A DNA stretch of 64,000 nucleotides from Clavibacter michiganensis subsp. tessellarius (GCF_021922985.1 NZ_CP040788.1:372001-436000); one strand, 5' to 3'. Shown: positions 29,115 to 38,335, counted from the stretch's first letter. Notes: generated from the letters alone by a model not told the origin. Translations and numbers: made by a program.

Positions 29115-29242
29115 GTTGTGCCCTGTCTAGCGGTGCGGTCCACGCCCGGTCTGCTTCTCTGCGGGCGCGATGGGGCCCTTCCGTTGAGGGACCACCGGCG
29201 AGTTTAGCGGGCGGGGGCCCGGACGCCGCCTCCCGCGCCCTT

Positions 29243-29248
29243 TACACT
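29243..29248 (+). promoter_or_regulatory. Leaderless -10 box of the ferritin-like gene
   Basis: TACACT lies exactly 6 nt before the GTG at 29255. Confidence 0.65.
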
Positions 29249-29254
29249 GGCCAC

Positions 29255-29983
29255 GTGCTCAAGATGTTCGGACGCCGGTCGACGACGATCGAGGCGCCCC
29301 GGGTCAGGTCCCGCGGCGAGTCGAAGCGCCGCGCCGCGTCGCCGACCGTGAGCGTCGACGACTTCTCGCCCGACACCCTCCGCTTCCTCGGCGCCGCCGC
29401 GTACCTGCAGCTCACCGTCTTCGAGACGCTGTCGCGGGCCGTGACCGAGGCGCCCGACCTCGCCGGCAAGGAGGCCGTCTCGACGGCCGCCGGCATCGCG
29501 CTCGGCAAGCACCAGGCGCTCGCCGCGGAGATCAAGCGGCTGGGCGGCGAGCCGAGCGTCGTGATGGAGCCGCACCGCGCGGCCTTCGACCGCTTCGTCG
29601 GCGTCGTCGCGGGCGCCGACTGGTACGAGAGCCTCATCTCCTCCTACGTCACCACCGGGCTGCTCGACGACTTCTTCGTGCGCCTCGCCTCCGCCCTCCC
29701 CTCCGACCAGCGCCAGCGCGTCGTCGTGCTGCTCTCCTCGGGCGTCGGGCAGCAGGGCATCGTCGACGCGGTGCGCGCGGGCATCCGCCGCGACCCCCGC
29801 CTCGCGTCGCGGCTCGCGATGTGGGGCCGCCGTCTCGTGGGCGACACGCTGCTCGTGGCGGGTACCGCCATGCGGGCGTCCCTCGCGGATCCGGCCGACG
29901 CGCGCGTGCACCTCGAGCCCGTGTTCGCCGGCATCATCACGGCGCACACCCGGCGCATGGACGCGCTCGGGCTCACCGCCTGA
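29255..29983 (+). CDS. Ferritin-like fold protein (tRNA-hydroxylase-like family)
   Basis: The 242-residue, mostly helical protein resembles the actinobacterial ferritin-like proteins distantly related to the tRNA hydroxylase MiaE (homologue of mycobacterial Rv3210c by context). A basic N-terminus of about 35 residues precedes the helical core (YLQLTVFETLSRAV; GIALGKHQALAAEIKRLGG; DWYESLISSYVTTGLLDDFF). I cannot confirm a complete di-iron ligand set, so enzymatic activity is open. The GTG start follows a leaderless box and the gene ends before a hairpin. Confidence 0.75.
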   Translation: MLKMFGRRSTTIEAPRVRSRGESKRRAASPTVSVDDFSPDTLRFLGAAAYLQLTVFETLSRAVTEAPDLAGKEAVSTAAGIALGKHQALAAEIKRLGGEPSVVMEPHRAAFDRFVGVVAGADWYESLISSYVTTGLLDDFFVRLASALPSDQRQRVVVLLSSGVGQQGIVDAVRAGIRRDPRLASRLAMWGRRLVGDTLLVAGTAMRASLADPADARVHLEPVFAGIITAHTRRMDALGLTA

Positions 29984-30018
29984 CGCGCCGCGGTCCTCGA
30001 CGACCGCCCGGACGCGAC

Positions 30019-30048
30019 GACGCCCGGCCCCTCGGGGGACCGGGCGTC
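30019..30048. terminator. Hairpin between the ferritin-like gene and the small membrane gene
   Basis: A 9-bp stem (GACGCCCGG at 30019-30027 and CCGGGCGTC at 30040-30048) with a 12-nt loop lies between two convergent genes, 36 bp after one stop and 20 bp from the other. Confidence 0.75.
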
Positions 30049-30067
30049 TGGTCGTGCGGGGCTCGGG

Positions 30068-30355
30068 TCAGCCGCCGATGGCGGCCAGGGCGCGCGCGTC
30101 CGCGGCGGACCGGCGCCGCCCCAGGACGAGGTCGACGCCCGCGGCGGCCAGGGCCGAGACGCCGAGCGTGGCGATCCAGATGACGCCCTGGTCCCAGCGG
30201 AGGCCCGCCCAGGTGAGCGCGACCCAGGCGGCCATCGCGGCGACCGTGCCGACCGCGGGCACCAGGAGCGCGCCGTGCGTGCCGCGGTGCGGCAGCGCGT
30301 ACCGGGCGACGAGGCCGATGAGGGCGCCGAACAGCGCGACGAAGAGGAGCTCCAC
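30068..30355 (-). CDS. Small membrane protein (95 residues)
   Basis: The product is 95 residues with three predicted membrane helices (about 2-20, 28-50 and 58-78) and a short Arg-rich tail. It starts with GTG 13 bp after the DUF3107 stop, so the two are one operon. I do not recognise a named family; similar small membrane proteins occur next to DUF3107 genes in other actinobacteria as far as I recall. Confidence 0.65.
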   Translation of the reverse strand: MELLFVALFGALIGLVARYALPHRGTHGALLVPAVGTVAAMAAWVALTWAGLRWDQGVIWIATLGVSALAAAGVDLVLGRRRSAADARALAAIGG

Positions 30356-30368
30356 GGTCGGAGGCGGG

Positions 30369-30593
30369 CTAGCGGACGAAGCCGATGCGCGGGGCGTCCG
30401 CGCTGCCGAGCTCGACGTAGGCGAGGTGCGCGGTGACGGCGAGGTGCGTCGCGCCCTTCTCGTCGGTGAAGGAGAGGAACGGCGCGGAGTCGCGGACGGC
30501 CGCGGCGACGGTCTCCTGGACCTCCTCGGGCGTCTGCTTGGTGCTGAAGGAGAGCTCGCGGGCGGTGTTGACGAGGCCGATACGGATTTCCAC
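30369..30593 (-). CDS. DUF3107 family protein (TB9.4-like)
   Basis: The 74-residue protein (MEIRIGLVNTARELSFSTKQ, ending VELGSADAPRIGFVR) fits DUF3107, a small conserved actinobacterial family that includes the mycobacterial protein TB9.4/Rv3208A. Its function is unknown. GTG is the start, with GAAAGG 9-14 nt upstream. A TAGCCT box at about 30638-30643 on the minus strand suggests a leader of about 40 nt. It is divergent from adnA. Confidence 0.85.
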   Translation of the reverse strand: MEIRIGLVNTARELSFSTKQTPEEVQETVAAAVRDSAPFLSFTDEKGATHLAVTAHLAYVELGSADAPRIGFVR

Positions 30594-30752
30594 GGGAGGT
30601 GCCTTTCGATGCGTCGGATGCGACGGTGCTCCCTCAGGCTAGGGCACCCGGATGCGCGACCCCGCGGCGTTCACTGAGGGCGGACGGGGCGCCGCGTCCG
30701 GCCCGTCGGGCGGCCGCCCGTCCGCGGATCCGGCGACGTCGGGGGTCGCCGG

Positions 30753-30758
30753 TAGCGT
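30753..30758 (+). promoter_or_regulatory. Leaderless -10 box of adnA
   Basis: TAGCGT lies exactly 6 nt before the GTG at 30765. Confidence 0.65.
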
Positions 30759-30764
30759 GGGTCC

Positions 30765-33700
30765 GTGACCATCCGGGGATTCCGCCAGCCGCCCGTCGCG
30801 TCCGCCCCGGGCGGCGCCGACCCCGTGGTCGAGCTGGACCCGTCGCAGCGCGCGGTCGTGGAACTCCCCGTCGGGGCGAGCGCCGCCGTGCTGGGCGCGC
30901 CCGGGTCGGGTCGCACCACCACGCTGCGGGAGCTCGTCGCCGACCGGATCCTCGTCCACGGGCTCGACCCGTCCGAGGTCCTCGTGCTCGCCCCGTCGCG
31001 CGCGGCCGCCACGCGCCTCCGCGACGAGCTCGCGCTGCGCGTCGGCGTCCCCACGCTCGGCCCGCTCGCCCGCACCGCCACGTCGGTGGCCTTCGAGGTG
31101 CTCGCCCGGCGGGCCGCCGAGACGGCGACCGCGCCGCCGCGGCTGCTCACGGGCGCCGAGCAGGACCAGATCATCGCCGACCTCCTCGCCGGGCACGAGG
31201 AGCTGGGCACCGGTCCGGCCTGGCCGGATCCGCTGGGCGTCGAGGTGCGACGGCTGCGCGCGTTCCGCACCGAGCTGCGCGAGCTGCTCATGCGGGCGAC
31301 CGAGGAGCGCGTGCGCCCCGACGCGCTCGCCGACCTCGGCCGCGCGCACGGCGTGCCCGAGTGGATCGCGGCGGCGGACTTCGCCCGCGAGTACGAGGAC
31401 GTCGTCGACTCGTTCCGCGGAGACCACCTCGACAGCGCGGAGCTGCTCGCGGAGGCCGTGCTCCTCGTGGCCCGCGGGGAGGCGCTCACGGGCATCCGCC
31501 TGGTCGTCGCCGACGACCTGCACGAGGCGACCGCCGCCACGCTCTCCCTCCTCCAGGCGCTCGCGGCGCGCGGCGCCGACGTCGTGGCGTTCGGCGACCC
31601 GGACGTGGCCGCGGCCACCTTCCGCGGCGCCGAGGCCGCCGCGCTCGGCCGGCTGTCCACCGTGCTCGGGCTCCCGGAGCTCGTCACCCTCGTGCTCGAC
31701 CGCGTGCACCGGCAGCCGCCCGCGCTCCGGGCGCTCACGTCCGCGGTCACGGCGCGCATCGGCGCGGCGGGCGCCGGGCGGCAGCGGCAGGCCGGATCCG
31801 CGCCGGGCCTCGTCGACGACGCCGACCCGATCCAGGTCATCGAGGCGCCCACGCGCGCCATCGAGCTGGCGCGCCTCGCCCGCCGCCTCCGCGAGGAGCA
31901 CCTGCTCGGCGGCGTCCCGTGGGCGCGCATGGTCGTGCTCGTGCGCTCCGGATCCCTCGTGCCCCAGGTCGCCCGCAGCCTCGCCACGGCCGAGGTGCCC
32001 ACGCGCACCGCCGTCGCCGGCCGCGCGCTCCGCGACGACCTCGCGGCGCTCGCCCTCATCCGCGCGGTCGACGTGGTGCTCGGCCGCGTGCCGCTCACGC
32101 CCGACATCGCGGCCGAGCTCGCCACGGGTCCCCTCGGCGGTCTCGACGGCGTGGCCCTCCGTCGGCTCCGGCTCGCGATGCGCCAGGAGGAGCTCGCGGG
32201 CGAGGGCCGCCGGTCGAGCGACGAGCTGCTGGTGGAGGCGCTCGCCGCGCCCGGCCGGCTCGAGACGCTCGACCTCGCGCCCGCGCGCCGCCTCGCCCGG
32301 CTCGCCCGCACGCTGCAGGGCGCCCGCGAGCTCGCCGCCGCGGACGGCACCATCGAGGAGCTGCTCTGGCACCTGTGGGAGGGCTCGCGTCTCGCCGGCC
32401 CGTGGTTCGAGCAGGCGCTGCAGACGGGCATCGTCGCCGACCAGGCCAACCGCGACCTCGACGGCGTGGTCGCCCTGTTCACGGCCGCGCGACGCTTCGT
32501 CGAGCGGAACCCCGGCCGTCCGGCCTCCGACTTCGTCGAGGAGCTGCTCGGCGCCGAGGTGCCCGAGGACACGCTCTCGCCGCAACCGCTCGCCGACACC
32601 GTGCTCGTCGCCACGCCCTCCGCCGTCGTGGGCGCCGGCTACGAGGTCGTCGCCGTCGCCGCGATGCAGGAGGGCGTCTGGCCGAACCTGCGGCTCCGCG
32701 GATCCCTGCTGCACCCGCAGCGCCTCTCCGCGGTCGCGCGCGGGCTCGACCGCGTCGACGTCGACGAGCGCGCCGAGGTCCTCTCCGACGAGCTGCGGAT
32801 GCTCGCGCTCGCCGTCTCGCGCGCCTCCCGCGTCGTGGTGCTGAGCGCCACCGCCAACGACGAGGAGGCGCCGTCGCCGTTCCTGCGCCTCGTGCCGCCC
32901 GCGCCCGGGCTCGCCGAGGCGGAGGCGGGCGCCGAGTCGGGGCGGGTGGCGAAGGACGCGCCCGCCGCGCTGCGGATCCGGCCCGACCACCCGCTGTCGC
33001 TCCGCGGGCTCGTCGGCGCGCTCCGGCGGGAGCTCGCGGTCGTCCACCGCGACGCCGTCCTGCTGGAGGACGGCCGCGTCGTCTCCGGCGACCGCACCGC
33101 GCGCCGCCTGGCCGACGCCACGCGGGAGCGCGGCCGCGCCGCCGCGGCCGCCCTCGCGCGGCTCGCGGCGGAGGGCGTGACGGGCGCGGATCCGGCCGAG
33201 TGGTACGGGCTGCGGGAGCCGTCCACGACCGAGCCCGTCGTCGACCTCGCCGACCCGGAGGCCCGCGTGCCCGTCTCGCCCTCGCGCCTCGAGGCGTTCG
33301 AGCGCTCGCCGCTCAACTGGTTCATCGACCAGGCGTCCGGCGGATCCACGAGCACCGCCATGGGCATCGGCACCATCGTGCACGCCGTCATGGAGGAGGC
33401 GAGCCTCGACCCCGACGCCGATCTGCACCCGGCCGCGCTCGAGGTCCGCCTCGACGAGCGCTGGGGCGAGCTGCCCTTCGAGTCGCCGTGGGTGGGGGAG
33501 CGCGAGCGGCGCCAGGCCGGCGAGCTCATCGCGGGCGTCAGCGGATACCTCCGCGACTTCGCGGGCGCCGGCGGCCGGATGCTCGCCGCCGAGGGCTCCT
33601 TCGAGCTCGAGGTGGGCGTCGCGCGGTTGCGCGGCATGATCGACCGCATCGAGCTGACGCCGGAGGGCCGCGTGGTCATCGTCGACCTCAAGACCGGGCG

Positions 33701-34037
33701 CCACTTCCCCACGCGGGCGGAGATCCCCGCCCACGCGCAGCTCGGCTCGTACCAGCTCGCGTTCGTCGAGGGCGCGCTCGAGCAGGTGCCCGCCGACGCC
33801 GCGTCCGGCGGCGCGAAGCTGCTCTACGTGTCGGGCGGCGCGCGCGGGCTGCCGTACCGCGAGCTGCCGCAGGAGCCGCTCACGCGCGAGGAGCTCGACG
33901 GGTTCCGCGCGCGCATCGCCGACGCGGCCGCGGGCATGGCGGGCGCGACCTTCGAGGGCACGCCGGACCTGGGGGAGCGGGATCCGGGGTCGGCCCGGCG
34001 GTACCGCATCCACCTCGTGCGGGCGGTGTCGGCGTGA
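30765..34037 (+). CDS. adnA: AdnA-like helicase/nuclease subunit with degenerate motor and intact nuclease domain
   Basis: AdnAB is the actinobacterial machine that resects double-strand breaks, in place of RecBCD or AddAB. This 1090-residue subunit has a UvrD/Rep-like motor region (about 20-690), but its P-loop reads GAPGSGRTT at residues 44-52, with Arg50 in place of the catalytic Lys, and the Walker B position is ADDLHE rather than DExQD, so ATP hydrolysis is probably lost or weak. The C-terminal RecB-like nuclease is complete: Asp960 in GMIDRIE and Asp974-Leu-Lys976 in VIVDLKTG. It is leaderless and its stop overlaps the adnB GTG (GTGA), so the subunits are made together. Confidence 0.85.
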   Translation: MTIRGFRQPPVASAPGGADPVVELDPSQRAVVELPVGASAAVLGAPGSGRTTTLRELVADRILVHGLDPSEVLVLAPSRAAATRLRDELALRVGVPTLGPLARTATSVAFEVLARRAAETATAPPRLLTGAEQDQIIADLLAGHEELGTGPAWPDPLGVEVRRLRAFRTELRELLMRATEERVRPDALADLGRAHGVPEWIAAADFAREYEDVVDSFRGDHLDSAELLAEAVLLVARGEALTGIRLVVADDLHEATAATLSLLQALAARGADVVAFGDPDVAAATFRGAEAAALGRLSTVLGLPELVTLVLDRVHRQPPALRALTSAVTARIGAAGAGRQRQAGSAPGLVDDADPIQVIEAPTRAIELARLARRLREEHLLGGVPWARMVVLVRSGSLVPQVARSLATAEVPTRTAVAGRALRDDLAALALIRAVDVVLGRVPLTPDIAAELATGPLGGLDGVALRRLRLAMRQEELAGEGRRSSDELLVEALAAPGRLETLDLAPARRLARLARTLQGARELAAADGTIEELLWHLWEGSRLAGPWFEQALQTGIVADQANRDLDGVVALFTAARRFVERNPGRPASDFVEELLGAEVPEDTLSPQPLADTVLVATPSAVVGAGYEVVAVAAMQEGVWPNLRLRGSLLHPQRLSAVARGLDRVDVDERAEVLSDELRMLALAVSRASRVVVLSATANDEEAPSPFLRLVPPAPGLAEAEAGAESGRVAKDAPAALRIRPDHPLSLRGLVGALRRELAVVHRDAVLLEDGRVVSGDRTARRLADATRERGRAAAAALARLAAEGVTGADPAEWYGLREPSTTEPVVDLADPEARVPVSPSRLEAFERSPLNWFIDQASGGSTSTAMGIGTIVHAVMEEASLDPDADLHPAALEVRLDERWGELPFESPWVGERERRQAGELIAGVSGYLRDFAGAGGRMLAAEGSFELEVGVARLRGMIDRIELTPEGRVVIVDLKTGRHFPTRAEIPAHAQLGSYQLAFVEGALEQVPADAASGGAKLLYVSGGARGLPYRELPQEPLTREELDGFRARIADAAAGMAGATFEGTPDLGERDPGSARRYRIHLVRAVSA

Positions 34038-37000
34038 GCGGCGCGGGCGCGACCGGCGGCGGGGTGGCCGGCGAGACCGGCGAGACCGGCGAGGCTGCCG
34101 CGGCGGGCGGCGCGGTCAGCGCGCGCCGCATCGCGGAGACCCTCGGCCTGCCGAGCCCCACGGAGCAGCAGCGGCGCGTCATCGAGTCGCCGCTCGAGCC
34201 GGGCCTCGTGGTCGCCGGCGCGGGCAGCGGCAAGACCGAGACCATGGCGAGCCGGGTCGTGTGGCTGCTCGCGAACGGGCACGTGGGCGTCGAGGAGATC
34301 CTCGGCCTCACCTTCACGCGCAAGGCCGCCGGCGAGCTGGGGGTGCGGATCCGCGCGCGCATCGAGCAGCTGCAGCAGGCGGGCCTCACGGCCGTCCCCG
34401 CGGACGCCTTCGCGACGCCCACCGTGCAGACCTACAACGCCTTCGCGAACGGCATCTTCCGCGACAGCGCCACGCTCATCGGGCGCGAGGCCGAGTCGGT
34501 CGTGCTCACGGAGGCGTCCGCCTGGCAGCTCGCGCGCCGGCTCGTGGTGGAGAGCACCGACCCGCGGCTGCTCGAGCTCGGGCGCGGGGTGGATCCCATC
34601 ACGCAGGCCGTCATCTCCCTCAGCCGCGCGATGAGCGAGAACGTCGCCGACCCGGCCGAGGTCGTGCGTCTCGCCGGGGCGTTCACCCGCCTCGAGGAGC
34701 TGCCCTTCGGATCCGCGCGCATCAGGAAGGCGCCCGCGGCCGAGGCCGTCGCCGCCGTCGGCGCGCTGCCGCCGCTCGTCGACCTCGCCGTGCGGTTCCA
34801 GGAGGAGAAGACCCGGCGCGGCCTCGTGGAGTACAGCGACCAGGTCGCGTTCGCGCTCGCCATCTGCGAGCGGGTGCCGCAGGTCGTCGCCGAGCACCGG
34901 CGGCGCTTCCGCGTCGTGCTCCTCGACGAGTACCAGGACACCTCCGTCGTGCAGACCCGGCTCCTCGCCACGCTCTTCGGCGGCACGCCCGTCATGGCCG
35001 TGGGGGATCCGCACCAGTCCATCTACGGCTGGCGCGGCGCGAGCGCGGCCAACCTCGCGCGCTTCGGGGCCGACTTCGCGCCCGCGGGCGCCGTCGCGGC
35101 CGACGTGCCCGTATACGCCCTCTCCACGAGCTGGCGGAACCCGGCGTCGGTGCTCGGCGCGGCGAACCGCATCGTCGAGCCGCTCACCGCGGCGTCGCGC
35201 ATCCCCGTGGCGCGCCTCGAGCCGCGCCCGGACGCGGGCGACGGCCGGCTCGATGTGGCCTACGAGGAGACCGTCGCCGACGAGGCCGCGAGCGTCGCCG
35301 CGTGGTTCGCCGGCCGGCTGCGGCAGCCCGGATCCGGCGACCGGCCCCGCTCGGCCGCCCTGCTCTGCCGGTCGCTCAAGACCATCGAGCCGTTCACGAC
35401 CGCGCTCGCCGACCGCGGCGTGCCGTTCCGCGTGCTCGGGCTCGGTGGCCTCCTCGACCAGCCGGCCGTGGTCGACCTCGTGTGCGTGCTCCGCGTGCTG
35501 CACGACCCCACCGCGGGCAGCGAGCTGGTGCGCCTCCTCACGGGCGCCCGCTGGCGCATCGGCACGAAGGACGTGCACGCGCTGTCCCGCGTCGCGTCCT
35601 GGCTCATGGCGCGCGATCCCGCGCAGAAGGAGCTCGCCGCCGAGGTGCGGGCGGGCTTGCGCGCCTCCGTCGTGCCGGACGAGGTGGGTTCCGTCGTCGA
35701 CGCGCTCGACTTCGTCGTCGGCGCGCCCGAGGGCCACCGCGCGCTCGACGGCTTCAGCGCCGAGGGCCTCACGCGGCTCCGCGCCGCCGGGCGCCAGCTC
35801 CAGGTGCTCCGCTCGCGCGTCGGGCTCGACCTCGTCGACCTCGTCACGGTCGTGCAGCAGGAGCTGCTGCTCGACATCGAGGTCGCCGCCAACGAGACGG
35901 ATCCCCTCGGCCGCGCCAGCCTCGAGGCCTTCACCGAGCAGGTGGCCGGCTACCTCCAGGGCGACACCGCGGGCACGCTCGGCCCGTTCCTCGCCTGGCT
36001 CGCCGAGGCGGAGCGACGCGACAACCTCGCGCCGCGCACGGAGGAGCCGGAGCCCGGCACCGTGCAGATCCTCACCATCCACGGCTCCAAGGGCCTCGAG
36101 TGGGACGTCGTCGCCGTGCCGCGCATGGTCGAGGGCGAGCTGCCCGGCACGCTCCGGGAGAAGAGGGGCTGGGTCGCGTTCGGCGCCCTGCCGTTCGAGT
36201 TCCGCGGCGACTCCGCCGAGCTGCCGTCGCTCGCCTGGCGCGGCGTGGAGACGCAGAAGGAGTTCGCGGAGGCCATGGAGGCGTTCGGCGAGGAGCTCGA
36301 GGAGCGCAACGCCGCCGAGCAGCGCCGCCTCGCGTACGTCGCCGTCACGCGCACGCGGTCGGACCTCCTCCTCTCCGGATCGTTCTGGTCCACGCAGCAG
36401 AAGCCGCGCGGGCCCGGCGCGTTCCTCCGCGAGATCCAGGAGGTGGGCCTCATCGCGCCGGACGCGCTGCCCGAGGCGCCCGAGCTCGAGGAGAACCCGC
36501 TCGAGCCCGGATCCGCCCGCGTCGCCTGGCCGCTGCCGCCGCTCGGTCCGCGCGAGGCCCGCGTGCGCGCGGCCGCCGAGGCCGTCACGGTCGCGGATCC
36601 GCACGCCGAGACCGTCTGGACCCGCGACATCGACCTGCTCCTCGCCGAGCGCGACGCCCGAGCGCGCGACGCCGAGCTCGTCGACCTGCCCACCCGCATC
36701 CCGGCCTCGCGCTTCAAGGACTTCGTGAGCGACCCCGCGGGCGTCGCCGCGCGCCTGCGCCGCCCCATGCCGGAGCGCCCCTACCGGCAGACGCGGCTCG
36801 GCACGCTCTTCCACGGCTGGGTCGAGGCGCGCTACGGGCCCGCGGGCACGGCCGACGTCATCGACGCGTCCGGCGTCGAGCTCGATGCGGATCCGACCGA
36901 GCCGCCCGTGGAGCAGGAGGACCTCGACCGGCTGCGCGCCACCTTCGAGGCGAGTGAGTGGGCGTCGCGGAAGCCCGAGGAGGTCGAGGTCGAGATCCAC

Positions 37001-37333
37001 ATGGAGCTCGCCGGGCAGGTCGTCATCTGCAAGATCGACGCGGTGTTCCTCATCGACGGCCGGTACCGGGTCGTCGACTGGAAGACCGGCCGCACCCCGA
37101 AGGACGCGGCCGACCTCGAGCTGAAGCAGCTCCAGCTCGCCCTCTATCGCCTCGCCTTCGCGAAGTGGCGGGGCATCGACCCGGAGCTCATCGACGCGGA
37201 GTTCTACTTCGTGGCCGAGGGCCGGTCGCTGAAGCCGGAGCGCATCTACTCCGAGGAGGACCTCGTGGCGCTCTGGTCGGGTGCGCGCACGCCGGACGGG
37301 TCGCGCGGGCCGTCGGGGCCGACGGTGGGCTGA
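34034..37333 (+). CDS. adnB: AdnB-like helicase/nuclease subunit with intact motor and nuclease
   Basis: The 1099-residue partner of AdnA is a UvrD-type SF1 helicase with Walker A AGAGSGKT (61-68, Lys67), LTFTRKAAGEL, motif II LLDEYQDTS (Asp298-Glu299), motif III GDPHQSIYGWRGA and LAYVAVTRTRSDLLLSG, followed by a RecB-family nuclease with Asp1002 and Asp1015-Trp-Lys1017. It should be the translocating motor of the heterodimer. The N-terminus has a short TGETGETGE repeat from a 9-bp DNA repeat (34069-34095). The start GTG overlaps the adnA stop. Its last 88 bp overlap the convergent phosphotransferase-like gene. Confidence 0.88.
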   Translation: MSGAGATGGGVAGETGETGEAAAAGGAVSARRIAETLGLPSPTEQQRRVIESPLEPGLVVAGAGSGKTETMASRVVWLLANGHVGVEEILGLTFTRKAAGELGVRIRARIEQLQQAGLTAVPADAFATPTVQTYNAFANGIFRDSATLIGREAESVVLTEASAWQLARRLVVESTDPRLLELGRGVDPITQAVISLSRAMSENVADPAEVVRLAGAFTRLEELPFGSARIRKAPAAEAVAAVGALPPLVDLAVRFQEEKTRRGLVEYSDQVAFALAICERVPQVVAEHRRRFRVVLLDEYQDTSVVQTRLLATLFGGTPVMAVGDPHQSIYGWRGASAANLARFGADFAPAGAVAADVPVYALSTSWRNPASVLGAANRIVEPLTAASRIPVARLEPRPDAGDGRLDVAYEETVADEAASVAAWFAGRLRQPGSGDRPRSAALLCRSLKTIEPFTTALADRGVPFRVLGLGGLLDQPAVVDLVCVLRVLHDPTAGSELVRLLTGARWRIGTKDVHALSRVASWLMARDPAQKELAAEVRAGLRASVVPDEVGSVVDALDFVVGAPEGHRALDGFSAEGLTRLRAAGRQLQVLRSRVGLDLVDLVTVVQQELLLDIEVAANETDPLGRASLEAFTEQVAGYLQGDTAGTLGPFLAWLAEAERRDNLAPRTEEPEPGTVQILTIHGSKGLEWDVVAVPRMVEGELPGTLREKRGWVAFGALPFEFRGDSAELPSLAWRGVETQKEFAEAMEAFGEELEERNAAEQRRLAYVAVTRTRSDLLLSGSFWSTQQKPRGPGAFLREIQEVGLIAPDALPEAPELEENPLEPGSARVAWPLPPLGPREARVRAAAEAVTVADPHAETVWTRDIDLLLAERDARARDAELVDLPTRIPASRFKDFVSDPAGVAARLRRPMPERPYRQTRLGTLFHGWVEARYGPAGTADVIDASGVELDADPTEPPVEQEDLDRLRATFEASEWASRKPEEVEVEIHMELAGQVVICKIDAVFLIDGRYRVVDWKTGRTPKDAADLELKQLQLALYRLAFAKWRGIDPELIDAEFYFVAEGRSLKPERIYSEEDLVALWSGARTPDGSRGPSGPTVG

Positions 37334-38322
37334 GGACGCGAGTCGAGCATCTCCTCGACCTGGTCGACGTCCATCACGGGCAGCGTCTCGTGCGCGATGC
37401 GCTGGCCCTCGTCGGCGCGCACGGTGTCGACGAGCGCGCTGAGCATGTTGACGGCGTCGTCGATGATGCCCTGGTTGCGCGTGTCGGTGCCGTGCAGCAG
37501 CCAGCGGGCGATCTCGAGCTCGGCGTAGAGGAGCGCGCGCTGCTTGAGCTGGCGGTCGACCGTGACGTGGTGCGCCTCGTTGTAGGCGCGGAACACGCTC
37601 TCGGCGACGTGCTCGGCGCGCGCGCCCAGCACCCAGTGCAGGTCGTGCGCGGGGTCGGCGACGCGGAGCTCGGACCAGCCGATCATGCCGGTCACGTCGT
37701 CGCCGTCGACGAGGAAGGACGAGGCCTGCACGGCGCCGTTCACGACCGCGGGCTGGAACTGCCAGAGCGACGCGTCGTCGAGCGCCTCCTCCCAGCGCGA
37801 GAGCAGCAGGCTCGGCACGAGCGCGGTGGCGGCGGCCCGGTCGATCAGCGCCGCGGTCTGGCTGTGGATCTCGGCGGCCGAGAGCACGGGCAGCCCGGCG
37901 TCGGCGACGAACCCGGTCGGCAGGCTGTGCACGGCGGAGACGGCGGCGCCGATGGAGCGCGCGAGGCCGGCGCCCGCGGGGATCTCGTCGAGCGAGATGA
38001 CCCGACCGGGCACGTGCTCGTACACGAATCCGCGGGTGGGCCTGATGGGCGCCTGCCCCAGGAACTCGGGGACGCGGAACGGCAGGCGGGAGCGGATCCC
38101 GGTGCTCAGCGCGCGCAGCGCCACGAGGTCGGCGGACTGCTCGGACTCGGAGGCCTGGGTCGTGGGCACGCGCACGAGGAGCTCGCGGCCGTCCCCCGTC
38201 GTGAGGAGCGCGGAGTCGAAGTCGCCCGCGCCGCCGGCCGTGAAGGGGGTGCTGCGGACCACGTCGAGCCCCGCGACGGCCGAGGTCGCCAACGCGGCTA
38301 GAGTGAGATGGGATCTGGCCAT
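37246..38322 (-). CDS. Aminoglycoside phosphotransferase-fold protein, probable pseudokinase
   Basis: The 358-residue protein has the layout of the APH/choline kinase family, with the N-lobe in residues 1-100 and a C-lobe segment corresponding to the catalytic loop and metal-binding strand at 193-230. At that place the usual HGDxxxxN motif reads Asn195-Gly-Ala197...Ser202, and the Asp of the IDW motif is Gly215 (MIGWSELRVADPAHDL). Three catalytic residues are thus missing while the surrounding fold signature is kept. It may bind a ligand or partner without phosphotransfer. TAACCT 7 nt before the ATG marks a leaderless start. The 3' end overlaps adnB by 88 bp on the opposite strand. Confidence 0.85.
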   Translation of the reverse strand: MARSHLTLAALATSAVAGLDVVRSTPFTAGGAGDFDSALLTTGDGRELLVRVPTTQASESEQSADLVALRALSTGIRSRLPFRVPEFLGQAPIRPTRGFVYEHVPGRVISLDEIPAGAGLARSIGAAVSAVHSLPTGFVADAGLPVLSAAEIHSQTAALIDRAAATALVPSLLLSRWEEALDDASLWQFQPAVVNGAVQASSFLVDGDDVTGMIGWSELRVADPAHDLHWVLGARAEHVAESVFRAYNEAHHVTVDRQLKQRALLYAELEIARWLLHGTDTRNQGIIDDAVNMLSALVDTVRADEGQRIAHETLPVMDVDQVEEMLDSRPQPTVGPDGPRDPSGVRAPDQSATRSSSE

Positions 38323-38329
38323 GCCTTAC

Positions 38330-38335
38330 AGGTTA
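38330..38335 (-). promoter_or_regulatory. Leaderless -10 box of the pseudokinase gene
   Basis: TAACCT on the minus strand lies 7 nt before the ATG. Confidence 0.6.

Noticed and set aside
30639..37000. Very long open frames antisense to adnA and adnB (over 1000 codons each)
   Set aside because: They mirror the GC-rich third positions of the real genes, have low-complexity Arg/Gly/Glu/Ala composition, and contain no recognisable domain. The same applies to long antisense frames over the atp genes, dapD and the esterase.
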